A DNA stretch of 64,000 bases from DASZTV01 sp035550655. GTDB lineage: Bacteria; Actinomycetota; Actinomycetes; JAFAQI01. Position numbers and translations under genes: made by a program. Every line of letters begins with the position of its first letter. Position 1 is the stretch's first letter. Location of the stretch: positions 1-64,000 of the forward strand of contig DASZOU010000020.1 of NCBI GenBank assembly GCA_035550655.1, written 5' to 3'. Shown here piece by piece: positions 32,753 to 40,932 of the stretch. The notes under the pieces are model-generated. The model saw nothing but the letters and a program-made list of their open reading frames with translations, did not search any database and was not told the DNA's origin.

Positions 32753-34354
32753 ATGACGGGATCGCCGGACGGCTTCGACATCGTCTCCGACGGGTTCGAC
32801 AGAGTCCTCGTCGTGGACTTCGGGGCGCAGTACGCCCAGCTCATCGCCCGACGGGTACGTGAGTGCCGCGTCTACAGCGAGATCGTGCCGTCGTCGATGC
32901 CGGTCGAGCAGATGCTCGCCAAGCGTCCGAAGGCCGTGATCCTCTCCGGCGGTCCGTCGTCGGTGTACGCCGAAGGCGCGCCGCAGGTGGACCCGGCGCT
33001 GTTCGATGCCGGTGTCCCGACGTTCGGGATCTGTTACGGCTTCCAGGCGATGGCGCTCGCACTCGGCGGAGAGGTCCGGCGTACCGGCTTGTCCGAGTTC
33101 GGCGCGACGCAGCTGACCGTGACGGGCGACGGTGGTGCCGTCCTCGCCGGGCTCCCGACGTCGCAGCAGGTGTGGATGTCACACGGCGACGCGGTGTTCG
33201 CGGCGCCGGCGGGCTTCACCACCACGGCATCGAGCGACGGCGCGCCGGTCGCGGCGTTCGAGGACGTCAGCCGTGGTCTGGCCGGTGTGCAGTTCCACCC
33301 CGAGGTGTTGCACACCACGCATGGCCAGGAAGTGCTGGCGCACTTCCTGTACGACGTCGCGGGCTGCCGGCCCACCTGGACGATGGTCAACATCGTCGAC
33401 GAGCAGGTCGACCGGATCCGGCTCCAGGTCGGTGGCAAGCGCGCGATCTGCGGTCTGTCGGGCGGCGTGGACTCGGCGGTTGCGGCGGCTGTTGTGCAGC
33501 GCGCGATCGGCGATCGGCTGACGTGCGTGTTCGTCGACCACGGCCTGCTTCGCAAGGGCGAGCCGGAGCAGGTCGAGCGCGACTTCGTCGCTTCCACCGG
33601 AGTGAACCTGAAGGTGGTCGACGCGCAGGATCGCTTCCTCGACGCGCTCGCGGGGGTGAGCGAGCCGGAGGAGAAGCGCAAGATCATCGGACGCGAGTTC
33701 ATCCGGGTCTTCGAGGCGGCCGCGCGCGAGATCGTGGCCGAGTCCGAGGCGCAGGGTGAGACCGTCGACTTCCTCGTGCAAGGGACGCTCTATCCCGACG
33801 TCGTCGAGTCGGGGGGTGGCGAAGGCGCGGCGAACATCAAGAGCCACCACAACGTGGGTGGGCTCCCCGACGACCTGCAGTTCGCGCTCGTCGAGCCGTT
33901 GCGGACGTTGTTCAAGGACGAGGTGCGCAAGGTCGGCGAGCAGCTCGGTCTCCCTGCCGAGATCGTCTGGCGCCAGCCGTTCCCCGGTCCGGGCCTCGGC
34001 ATCCGGATCGTCGGCGAGGTCACCCGCGAGCGGCTCGACGTGCTCCGCGAGGCCGACGCGATTGCTCGCGAGGAGCTGTCCGCGGCGGGTCTCGACCGTG
34101 ACATCTGGCAGTGCCCGGTGGTGCTGCTCGCGGATGTCCGTTCTGTCGGCGTGCAGGGCGACGGCCGCACGTACGGTCACCCCGTCGTGTTGCGGCCGGT
34201 GTCCAGCGAGGACGCGATGACGGCCGACTGGACGCGGGTCCCGTACGACGTCCTCGCCCGCATCTCGACCCGCATCACCAACGAGGTCCGCGAGATCAAC
34301 CGCGTCGTCCTCGACGTGACCAGCAAGCCACCCGGCACCATCGAGTGGGAGTAG
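32753..34354 (+). CDS. guaA: GMP synthase (glutamine-hydrolysing)
   Basis: Converts XMP to GMP, completing the pathway begun by guaB 6 kb upstream. 533 residues. The class I amidotransferase domain has VVDFGAQYAQLIARRV, catalytic Cys in GICYGFQAMA and VQFHPEV. The ATP-pyrophosphatase domain has the P-loop GLSGGVDSAV, and the C-terminal dimerisation domain ends KPPGTIEWE. ATG 32753 (or GTG 32750) is set by the -10 box 7 nt upstream. Confidence 0.97.
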   Translation: MTGSPDGFDIVSDGFDRVLVVDFGAQYAQLIARRVRECRVYSEIVPSSMPVEQMLAKRPKAVILSGGPSSVYAEGAPQVDPALFDAGVPTFGICYGFQAMALALGGEVRRTGLSEFGATQLTVTGDGGAVLAGLPTSQQVWMSHGDAVFAAPAGFTTTASSDGAPVAAFEDVSRGLAGVQFHPEVLHTTHGQEVLAHFLYDVAGCRPTWTMVNIVDEQVDRIRLQVGGKRAICGLSGGVDSAVAAAVVQRAIGDRLTCVFVDHGLLRKGEPEQVERDFVASTGVNLKVVDAQDRFLDALAGVSEPEEKRKIIGREFIRVFEAAAREIVAESEAQGETVDFLVQGTLYPDVVESGGGEGAANIKSHHNVGGLPDDLQFALVEPLRTLFKDEVRKVGEQLGLPAEIVWRQPFPGPGLGIRIVGEVTRERLDVLREADAIAREELSAAGLDRDIWQCPVVLLADVRSVGVQGDGRTYGHPVVLRPVSSEDAMTADWTRVPYDVLARISTRITNEVREINRVVLDVTSKPPGTIEWE

Positions 34355-34419
34355 TGCGAGTACGGCTGACCGGTTGACCGCCCGGGTATCAGCCGCGGGT
34401 GTGACGCGCTCAGTCCGAT

Positions 34420-35679
34420 ATGAGGGCGCCACGCTCGGTGCGACTGGTCGTGACCGCTGCCGCCATGCTGTGCCCCGCTGTGGCGGCGGTGCCGTCGCTC
34501 GCCGCTTCCGTCGTGCCCGCCTCCGGTCCCCAGACGTCGTGGACCGCCGTCTCAGGCGCAGGGGCGTCGATCCCGACGCCGAACGACCCAGCGGTCTATC
34601 GCTACGGCCATCACACGCTCGAGGTCGCGTGGATGCAGCGCGGCACGACGAACGGCGACGTGCTCATGACCCGCCGCTTCGACTCGCGGACGGGTGCGAA
34701 GAAGGGTGGCACCCACAAGGTCATGCCGGCCTGGGCCGCGATCAACAGCCAGCCCCGGCTCGTGTCGTACCAGGGGCAGCGGGTGCTGGTCTTCGCCGGC
34801 ATCCGTAACCCGCTGAACAACCTCGACCCGTACAACGCGAGCGAGGCCTACTACTTCACGAGCACCGACGGGAAGGCATGGGTGCTGCAGCCCAACGCGC
34901 TGTCGCACACCGCCGGGGTGGCGGCCTCCGCCGGGCTCGCCGCCACCTCCGCTGGAGGGCAGCTCGTGGTGGCGTACGCCCTGAGCCCGAACGGCTGGAT
35001 CACCTACCACCAGGGCATCACGGGTGGCATCCCTGCGGGTGGCACCGACGAGACCACCGACCACGACACGAAGTGTTGCGTCTATGACCCCGCGCTGGCG
35101 TCCGACCCGAGCGGCGGCAGGGTCTGGGCGGCGTGGTACTCGAACAGCCCGAACCAGGGCTGGAACGGCATTGACGCGCAGCCGGTCCCTACGGGCACGC
35201 GCTACTCGGCGCCCGGCTCGTCATCGACGTCCGGCGCCGGCGCCGTCTCTGTGTCGCCCGGCCAGGCGGTGCAGCTCGCCGCCCGCCCGGCCAGCCACAA
35301 CGGTGGCGTCTACACGGCGTACGCCATCGGCTATCCGACGCCCACCACCATCGGGGTTTGGAAGCTCGGCACGGGAAAGACCGCACTGCGCATCGACGCC
35401 GGTCATCTGGTTGCCGACGTGGGGATCGCCGCCGGTCTCGGCGGCCGGCTGTGGGTGTACTGGGCGGACCGGGCGACCCACGACATCCGGGTCGCGCTCA
35501 CCAACACGAAGGTCACCAAGGTGGCCGCGACGTACACGCTTCGGCCGCCGAACTCGACGTACTACCAGGCACTGACGCTCGTTGGCGACGGGTCGGACAG
35601 CGCGAAGGGACGGTTGAACCTCGTCGCGGTGATCGGTGGCACGAGGACCGCGATCTTCTACACGCAAGTGAAGCCGTGA
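34420..35679 (+). CDS. Secreted protein of unknown function, beta-propeller-like
   Basis: 419 residues with a clear Sec signal peptide (about 1-30). The mature part is beta-rich with repeated short motifs such as YYFTSTDGKAWVLQ, close to an Asp-box, and RVWAAWYSNSP, RLWVYWADRA, LNLVAVIGGTR at regular intervals, which suggests a sialidase-like propeller. One vicinal Cys pair (KCCVYDP) is present. No catalytic set is recognised. It stands alone between guaA and a convergent tetR. Confidence 0.6.
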   Translation: MRAPRSVRLVVTAAAMLCPAVAAVPSLAASVVPASGPQTSWTAVSGAGASIPTPNDPAVYRYGHHTLEVAWMQRGTTNGDVLMTRRFDSRTGAKKGGTHKVMPAWAAINSQPRLVSYQGQRVLVFAGIRNPLNNLDPYNASEAYYFTSTDGKAWVLQPNALSHTAGVAASAGLAATSAGGQLVVAYALSPNGWITYHQGITGGIPAGGTDETTDHDTKCCVYDPALASDPSGGRVWAAWYSNSPNQGWNGIDAQPVPTGTRYSAPGSSSTSGAGAVSVSPGQAVQLAARPASHNGGVYTAYAIGYPTPTTIGVWKLGTGKTALRIDAGHLVADVGIAAGLGGRLWVYWADRATHDIRVALTNTKVTKVAATYTLRPPNSTYYQALTLVGDGSDSAKGRLNLVAVIGGTRTAIFYTQVKP

Positions 35680-35707
35680 CGCCTGCGGGACCGGGCGGGG
35701 CCGTGCG

Positions 35708-36343
35708 TCAGCTCCGTGACCGGCTGGCCATCCCGGCCCAGGTGAAGTCGGTCAGGTAGCTCACGAAGTCCGCCCGCGACATCGTCTGCTGCTGAAGCCA
35801 GCGGTCGGTTGCGGCACGCACCATGCCGACGATCCCGAATCCCCATGGGTCCGCGGCACCGGAGTCCAGCCCCTGCGCGCGGAGGATCTCGCCGATCACG
35901 CGCGAGGCATGCGCTCCCACGGTCGAGGCGTAGTCGTCGAGCAGGTCGGGCTCCGGGCTGCGGCGAGCCTGGTGCGCCGACACGAACCGGTAGAGCTCGG
36001 GACGCGCCTCCACCTTCACGACGTACGCCTCGATCCCCGCCTGCAGCTTGCGCCGCGGTTTGTCCTGCGCGTCGATGGCCGCCATGACCTCTGTCACGAG
36101 GTCCTCCGCCACTGCGCGCCCCACCGCGAGGAATAGGTCCGCCTTGTCGTGGAAGTAGCGGTAGAAGACAGGCTTTGCCACCCCCGACACGGCGGAGATG
36201 ACGTCCATGCCGATATCCGCGCCCCGGTCCTCCACGGCCGCGATGACGTGCTGGATCAACTCGGCGCGGCGGGCTTCCCGGTGCACCCGCCAGCGCTCCC
36301 GGCGGCCGTCGCCGACGGGCGGGCTTGACGTATTCAGTGCCAC
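35708..36343 (-). CDS. TetR-family transcriptional regulator
   Basis: 211 residues. The N-terminal helix-turn-helix (about 30-75) includes HVIAAVEDRGADIGMDVISAVSGVAKPVFYRYFHDKADLFLAV, typical of TetR proteins. The ligand domain is divergent. It is transcribed away from the ferredoxin reductase/desaturase operon, and three repeats of GTAAC-N3-TAC lie between them. Control of that operon and of itself, probably in response to an acyl-CoA or fatty acid, is inferred. GTG start with TACGAT 6 nt before it. Confidence 0.88.
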   Translation of the reverse strand: MALNTSSPPVGDGRRERWRVHREARRAELIQHVIAAVEDRGADIGMDVISAVSGVAKPVFYRYFHDKADLFLAVGRAVAEDLVTEVMAAIDAQDKPRRKLQAGIEAYVVKVEARPELYRFVSAHQARRSPEPDLLDDYASTVGAHASRVIGEILRAQGLDSGAADPWGFGIVGMVRAATDRWLQQQTMSRADFVSYLTDFTWAGMASRSRS

Positions 36344-36349
36344 GAACTT

Positions 36350-36355
36350 ATCGTA
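36350..36355 (-). promoter_or_regulatory. -10 box of tetR
   Basis: TACGAT on the minus strand, 6 nt before the GTG at 36343. It overlaps the first unit of the operator-like repeat, so binding there would repress tetR itself. Confidence 0.45.
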
Positions 36356-36400
36356 ACAGATACTTGAAGTAACACTTACCTTCCGTAACGGCTACTAGGC
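36353..36400. promoter_or_regulatory. Three tandem 16-bp operator-like repeats
   Basis: GTAAC starts at 36353, 36369 and 36385, exactly 16 bp apart, and each is followed at the same spacing by TAC (GTAAC-N3-TAC). Each 11-bp unit is an imperfect palindrome (GTAAC pairs with GTTAC-like right halves in four of five positions). The array fills the space between tetR and the reductase gene. Likely TetR binding sites. Confidence 0.55.
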
Positions 36401-36415
36401 ATCCAGGAGCGAGCG

Positions 36416-37480
36416 ATGAGTCCCACCGCCATTGACGTGGTGCGGCGCGTGGCGTCCCGGGTCACCACGCCGCTGCTGCCCGATGACTACCTGAAGCTGC
36501 TCAACCCCCTCTGGACCGCACGCGAGCTCCGCGGCAAGGTCGTGGCGGTCGTCCCGGAGACCGACGACGCCGCGACGATCGTGATCAAGCCGGGCTGGGG
36601 CTTCCGGGCCGACTACCAGCCAGGGCAGTACGTCGGGATCGGCGTCAATCGTGACGGCCGGTGGCACTGGCGGTCGTACTCGATCTCCTCGACGCCCGAC
36701 GCGACTGCGGAGACCTTGTCCATCACGGTCAAGGCCATGCCCGAGGGCTTCGTCTCCGAGCATCTCGTCCGAGGCCTCGAACCCGGCACGATCGTCCGGC
36801 TGGCGCTGCCGCAGGGCGAGTTCGTCCTCCCGGACCCGCCGCCGGCGAAGATCCTGTTCTGGACCGGAGGCAGCGGGATCACCCCGGTCATGTCGATGCT
36901 GCGCACGCTGGACCGTCGCGGCACGATGCCTGATGTCGTTCACATCCACTCCGCGCCGACCCGCACTCAGGCGATCTTCGGCGAGGAACGCCGCGCGCTC
37001 GCTGCCAAGCACGACCGGCTTCGCCTGGTCGAGAACTTCGACGACGAGCACGGCATCCTCGACGTGTCGAAGCTCGAGGCGGCCTGTCCCGACTGGCGTG
37101 AGCGGCAGGCATGGGTGTGCGGGCCGGCGCCGATGCTCGAAGCAGCGGAGAAGCACTGGGCGAGCGCGCGACTCGACAAGGCGCTGCACATCGAACGGTT
37201 CTCCGCGAACCTGACCGCGTCGGCCAGTGGCGGGCACGTCACGTTCGCCACCTCCGGCAAGCAGGCCGATCTCGATGGGGCGACCACCTTGCTCGAGGCG
37301 GGAGAGGCGCTCGGCGTGCCGATGCCGTTCGGCTGCCGGATGGGCATCTGCCACACCTGCGTCCTTCCGTTGAAGAAGGGCGTGGTCAAAGACCTCCGCA
37401 ACGGCGCGGAGTACCAGGAGAACCAGAACATCCAGACCTGCGTCACGGCGGCCGCCGGTGACTGCGTGATCGAGATCTGA
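36416..37480 (+). CDS. Ferredoxin reductase with C-terminal 2Fe-2S domain (desaturase electron donor)
   Basis: 354 residues in three parts: an FAD-binding barrel (about 35-135; RSYSISSTP), an NAD(P)-binding domain (WTGGSGITPVMSML; CGPAPMLEAAE) and a plant-type 2Fe-2S ferredoxin domain with Cys307, Cys312, Cys315 and Cys342. This matches the reductase that serves the acyl-CoA delta-9 desaturase DesA3 in mycobacteria (Rv3230c type). An AGGAG (36405-36409) sits 6 nt before the ATG. The desaturase gene starts nine bases after its stop. Confidence 0.9.
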   Translation: MSPTAIDVVRRVASRVTTPLLPDDYLKLLNPLWTARELRGKVVAVVPETDDAATIVIKPGWGFRADYQPGQYVGIGVNRDGRWHWRSYSISSTPDATAETLSITVKAMPEGFVSEHLVRGLEPGTIVRLALPQGEFVLPDPPPAKILFWTGGSGITPVMSMLRTLDRRGTMPDVVHIHSAPTRTQAIFGEERRALAAKHDRLRLVENFDDEHGILDVSKLEAACPDWRERQAWVCGPAPMLEAAEKHWASARLDKALHIERFSANLTASASGGHVTFATSGKQADLDGATTLLEAGEALGVPMPFGCRMGICHTCVLPLKKGVVKDLRNGAEYQENQNIQTCVTAAAGDCVIEI

Positions 37481-37488
37481 GGACTGAC

Positions 37489-38667
37489 ATGGCCATCTCG
37501 GACGTTGCCAGCTTTGCCCATCTGACCCCTGAGCAGGTCGAGGAGCTCGGCCGCGAGTTCGACCAGATCCGCAGGGACATCGAGGACTCTCGCGGCGCCG
37601 ACGACGCGGCCTACATCCGCAGGCTCATCGGCATCCACCGCAAGCTCGTTGTCGGCGGGCGGGTCACGCTGTTCGCGAGCTCGTTCCCGCCTGCGTGGAT
37701 CGCCGGCACGGCGATGCTCGCCGCCGGCAAGATCCTCGAGAACATGGAGATCGGCCACAACGTCATGCACGGCCAGTGGGACTGGATGAACGACCCGGAG
37801 ATCCACTCCGGCACCTGGGAGTGGGACACGACCTGCCCGGCCGACCAGTGGAAGCACTCCCACAACTACGTCCACCACACCTACACGAACGTGATCGGCA
37901 AGGACAACGACGTCGGTTACGGGATCCTGCGGGTGACCTCGGACCAGAAGTGGCACCCCGCGAACCTCGGCCAGCCGATCTACAACGCGCTGCTGGCTCT
38001 GCTCTTCGAGTGGGGAGTGGCGCTGCACGATCTCGACATCGAGGCGATCCGCAGGCGGGAGAAGGACCCCGTCGAGATGAAGCGCCAGCTCAAGGGGATC
38101 TGGCGCAAGGTGCGCAAGCAAGTGGGGAAGGACTACCTGATCTTCCCGGCGTTGACCGGTCCACAGTTCGTCTCGACGCTGACCGCCAACGCCACGGCGA
38201 ACATCATCCGGAACCTGTGGTCGTACCTGATCATCTTCTGCGGCCACTTCCCCGATGGTGCTGAGAAGTTCACCGAGGCGGAGCTCGAGAACGAGACCAA
38301 GGCGGAGTGGTACCTGCGGCAGCTGCTCGGCTCGGCGAACTTCACCGGCAGTCGGCTGCTGCACATCGCCTCAGGCAGCCTCGGTTACCAGATCGAGCAC
38401 CACCTGTTCCCGGACCTGCCTAGCAACCGGTACCCGGAGATCGCCGAGCGGGTGAAGGCGCTGTGTGAGAAGTACGACCTGCCGTACACGATCGGTCCGC
38501 TGCACCGCCAGTACGGCCAGGTGATCCGCACCTTGATGCGGCTGAGCCTGCCCGGCAAGCGGAGCGCCGTCGAGCCGCAGCCGCCGCAGCGTGGCAGCAA
38601 GCGGCCGACGCCGGCGGAGCTGCGCAGCTACGCCGGTCCGAAGGCCCCGCAGGCCGCTGCCGCATAG
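37489..38667 (+). CDS. Membrane fatty acid desaturase (DesA3-like)
   Basis: 392 residues with hydrophobic segments and three His boxes of di-iron desaturases: HNVMH (90-94), HSHNYVHH (123-130) and IEHH (His304-305) in GYQIEHHLFPDLPSNRY. It introduces a double bond in an acyl chain, using electrons from the reductase encoded just upstream. The C terminus ends in a Pro/Ala/Lys-rich tail. The pair is the likely target of the divergent TetR. Regiospecificity is not readable from sequence. Confidence 0.9.
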   Translation: MAISDVASFAHLTPEQVEELGREFDQIRRDIEDSRGADDAAYIRRLIGIHRKLVVGGRVTLFASSFPPAWIAGTAMLAAGKILENMEIGHNVMHGQWDWMNDPEIHSGTWEWDTTCPADQWKHSHNYVHHTYTNVIGKDNDVGYGILRVTSDQKWHPANLGQPIYNALLALLFEWGVALHDLDIEAIRRREKDPVEMKRQLKGIWRKVRKQVGKDYLIFPALTGPQFVSTLTANATANIIRNLWSYLIIFCGHFPDGAEKFTEAELENETKAEWYLRQLLGSANFTGSRLLHIASGSLGYQIEHHLFPDLPSNRYPEIAERVKALCEKYDLPYTIGPLHRQYGQVIRTLMRLSLPGKRSAVEPQPPQRGSKRPTPAELRSYAGPKAPQAAAA

Positions 38668-38687
38668 GTAACGACGGGCGGCTTCAA

Positions 38688-38693
38688 TACGCT
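38688..38693 (+). promoter_or_regulatory. Candidate -10 box of LpqC-like gene
   Basis: TACGCT lies 9 nt before ATG 38703, so the transcript would have at most a few leader bases. Spacing is looser than in the clear leaderless cases. Confidence 0.3.
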
Positions 38694-38702
38694 TCGCTGA
38701 TC

Positions 38703-39614
38703 ATGAAGCGCATTCTCGCCGCGGTGGCAGTCGTACTCGCTGCATCCGTCACGGGCTGCATTCCCGTGCACGCCGCGACGACCTCCCTCCGCGTGGGCCG
38801 CTCCACCCAGGTCCTGGTGGTCGACGGCATGGTCCGGACGGTGCACTTCTACCGCCCGGCCGGCATATCGGGACCGGCACCGCTTGTCGTGATGCTGCAC
38901 GGCGGCTACGGGAGTGGCACCCAGGCGGAGACCAGCTACAACTGGGACGCCGCGGCGGACCGTGGCCACTTCATCGCCGCGTTCCCCGACGGCTACCTGC
39001 GGTCGTGGAACGCCGGTGGCACGTGCTGCGGTCCAGCTGCGAAGCGTGACGTCGACGACGTCGGCTTCATCCGTGCCGTCGTGCAAGCGGCCCGAGCCCG
39101 GGCGCCGATCGACCCGGCGCGGATCTTTGCGGCCGGCATGTCCAACGGCGCGATCATGGCCTACCGGCTCGCCTGCCAGACGCGGCTGTTCGACGCGGTC
39201 GCATCGGTCGCGGGGACGATGCTCGTGAGCTGCGGCGACGCGGCGCCCACATCGATCCTCGAGATCCACGGCACCGCTGACAGGAACGTGCCGTACGACG
39301 GCGGTCCAGGACAGCCCGCCCTGCCCGTCACCCAACCGATCGACGGCCCGTCGGTGCCCGACAACGACCGATCCTGGCGGGCGATCGACGGCTGCGTGGC
39401 GCCCGACCTGAGCACGGTCGGTCCGGTCACCACGTCGCTTGCCAGCTGTCCCGGTGGACGCGCCGTCGAGCTGGTGAGCGTCGCCGGTGCCGGGCATCAA
39501 TGGCCCGGCGGCAACTCCAGCCCGCTCGCACAACGGGCGCTGGGCCTCGACCCGCCGTCGGCTGCGCTCGACGCCACCGCCACCATCTGGGAGTTCTTCG
39601 CCGCGCATCCGTAG
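38703..39614 (+). CDS. Lipoprotein esterase, PHB-depolymerase/LpqC family
   Basis: 303 residues. The signal sequence ends in the lipobox VTGC (Cys about 19), so the protein is probably lipid-anchored outside the membrane. The alpha/beta-hydrolase domain has VMLHGGYGSG, the nucleophile GMSNGA and a late GAGHQWPGG histidine. A CCGPAAKRDVDDVGF segment is typical of the PHB-depolymerase/feruloyl-esterase-like LpqC group. The natural substrate is unknown; polyester degradation is only one option. Confidence 0.83.
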   Translation: MKRILAAVAVVLAASVTGCIPVHAATTSLRVGRSTQVLVVDGMVRTVHFYRPAGISGPAPLVVMLHGGYGSGTQAETSYNWDAAADRGHFIAAFPDGYLRSWNAGGTCCGPAAKRDVDDVGFIRAVVQAARARAPIDPARIFAAGMSNGAIMAYRLACQTRLFDAVASVAGTMLVSCGDAAPTSILEIHGTADRNVPYDGGPGQPALPVTQPIDGPSVPDNDRSWRAIDGCVAPDLSTVGPVTTSLASCPGGRAVELVSVAGAGHQWPGGNSSPLAQRALGLDPPSAALDATATIWEFFAAHP

Positions 39615-39638
39615 GAACGGTCTCGAGGGGGGCAGTTG

Positions 39639-40928
39639 GTGAAGGTCGCGATCCTGACCTACGGCACACGTGGCGACGTTCAGCCGTACGCCGTCATCGG
39701 CCACGCGCTTGCCGCTCGTGGCCATGACATCCGGGTGGCGGCCTGCGAGAACCTCGTCGGCATGGTCGAGGCGACGGGCCTGGATTGCGTCTCGATCCCG
39801 TTCGACACCCAGGAGCTCATGAGCTCGGATCAAGGCCGTTCCTTCCTGTCCACGGGCCGGACGACGAGGTTCCTCCGGGAGGTGATGCGCAGAGAGACCG
39901 AGGTACGTGACGAGATCGGCGCGGCGTTCATCGCCGCCTGCAAGGACGCGGACGTCATCATCTCCAACGTCCTCACGATCGTGCGGGCAGCGAGCCTCGG
40001 CGAGGCGACGGGCGCGACAGTGCACGCGGTGTACACGGTGCCGGTCGAACCGACGGGCGAGTTCGCCTGTCCCTACCTCATCCGCTCGACGAAGGCCCCG
40101 ACTCGGGCCATTCGGCGCGGCAGTCACGTCGCGTTCGAATCGGTGTACTGGCAAGGATCGCGGGCGAACGACGCGGCCTTTCGGCGCCAGCTGGGGCTAC
40201 CCCCGGCGGCGGGCAACGGGCTGCGCGCGCTGCGCCACACCCGACGGCCGGTGCACCATCTGGTGACTCGCGAGCTGCTCGCCGAGCCGGGGGACTGGCC
40301 CTCCCACTTGCGCAACGTCGGCACTGTTGAGGTGCCGACCCAGCTGCGGGCCGCATGGGGTGAGCAGGCAGGCCGCAGCGACCTGGCGGGCTGGCTCGAT
40401 GCGGGCGGTCCGCCGGTGTTCTTCGGCTTCGGAAGCATGCCGGTGCTCGACCCCGCCGCCGCGCTCGCGCTGATCCGCGAGGTCGCGCAACGGCTCGGCG
40501 TGCGCGCCCTGGTGGGCGCGGGCTGGTCTGATCTGGCGAGTGACCCGACCGGTGCCGATGTCTTCGTCGCCAAGTCGTTCGACCACGCGGAAGTGCTACC
40601 GCGCTGTGCTGCGGCAGTTCATCATGGCGGAGCAGGGACGACCCAGACAGTGATGCGAGCGGGAATTCCCGCTGTGGTTGCTCATGTTTTCGCCGACCAG
40701 CCGATGTGGGCGATGCGCGTCGAGAAGCAGGGACTCGGCGCGAGCACGCCGTACCAGTCGTTGACCGCCGACCGTCTGGCCGCGCTGCTGCGGCCGCTTC
40801 TGCGTCGAGCGGTCAGGGAGCGGTGCGCGGCGGCTGCTGCGAGGATGGCGAAGGAGGATGCGGTCGGGGCGGTCGTCTCGCTCGTCGAGGGTGGCGCGCA
40901 AGAGGCGCTGCCGGGTGTGCCAAGTTAG
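39639..40928 (+). CDS. UDP-glycosyltransferase-like protein (GT1/MGT type)
   Basis: 429 residues, GT-B fold. The N-terminal ILTYGTRGDVQPYAVIGHALAARGHDI is the acceptor-domain signature of the sterol/macrolide glycosyltransferase group. The C-terminal PRCAAAVHHGGAGTT with IPAVVAHVFADQP is the nucleotide-sugar binding motif. GTG 39639 has a G-rich ribosome site at 39625-39632; TTG 39636 is an alternative. Acceptor is unknown. Confidence 0.85.
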   Translation: MKVAILTYGTRGDVQPYAVIGHALAARGHDIRVAACENLVGMVEATGLDCVSIPFDTQELMSSDQGRSFLSTGRTTRFLREVMRRETEVRDEIGAAFIAACKDADVIISNVLTIVRAASLGEATGATVHAVYTVPVEPTGEFACPYLIRSTKAPTRAIRRGSHVAFESVYWQGSRANDAAFRRQLGLPPAAGNGLRALRHTRRPVHHLVTRELLAEPGDWPSHLRNVGTVEVPTQLRAAWGEQAGRSDLAGWLDAGGPPVFFGFGSMPVLDPAAALALIREVAQRLGVRALVGAGWSDLASDPTGADVFVAKSFDHAEVLPRCAAAVHHGGAGTTQTVMRAGIPAVVAHVFADQPMWAMRVEKQGLGASTPYQSLTADRLAALLRPLLRRAVRERCAAAAARMAKEDAVGAVVSLVEGGAQEALPGVPS

Positions 40929-40932
40929 GCCG

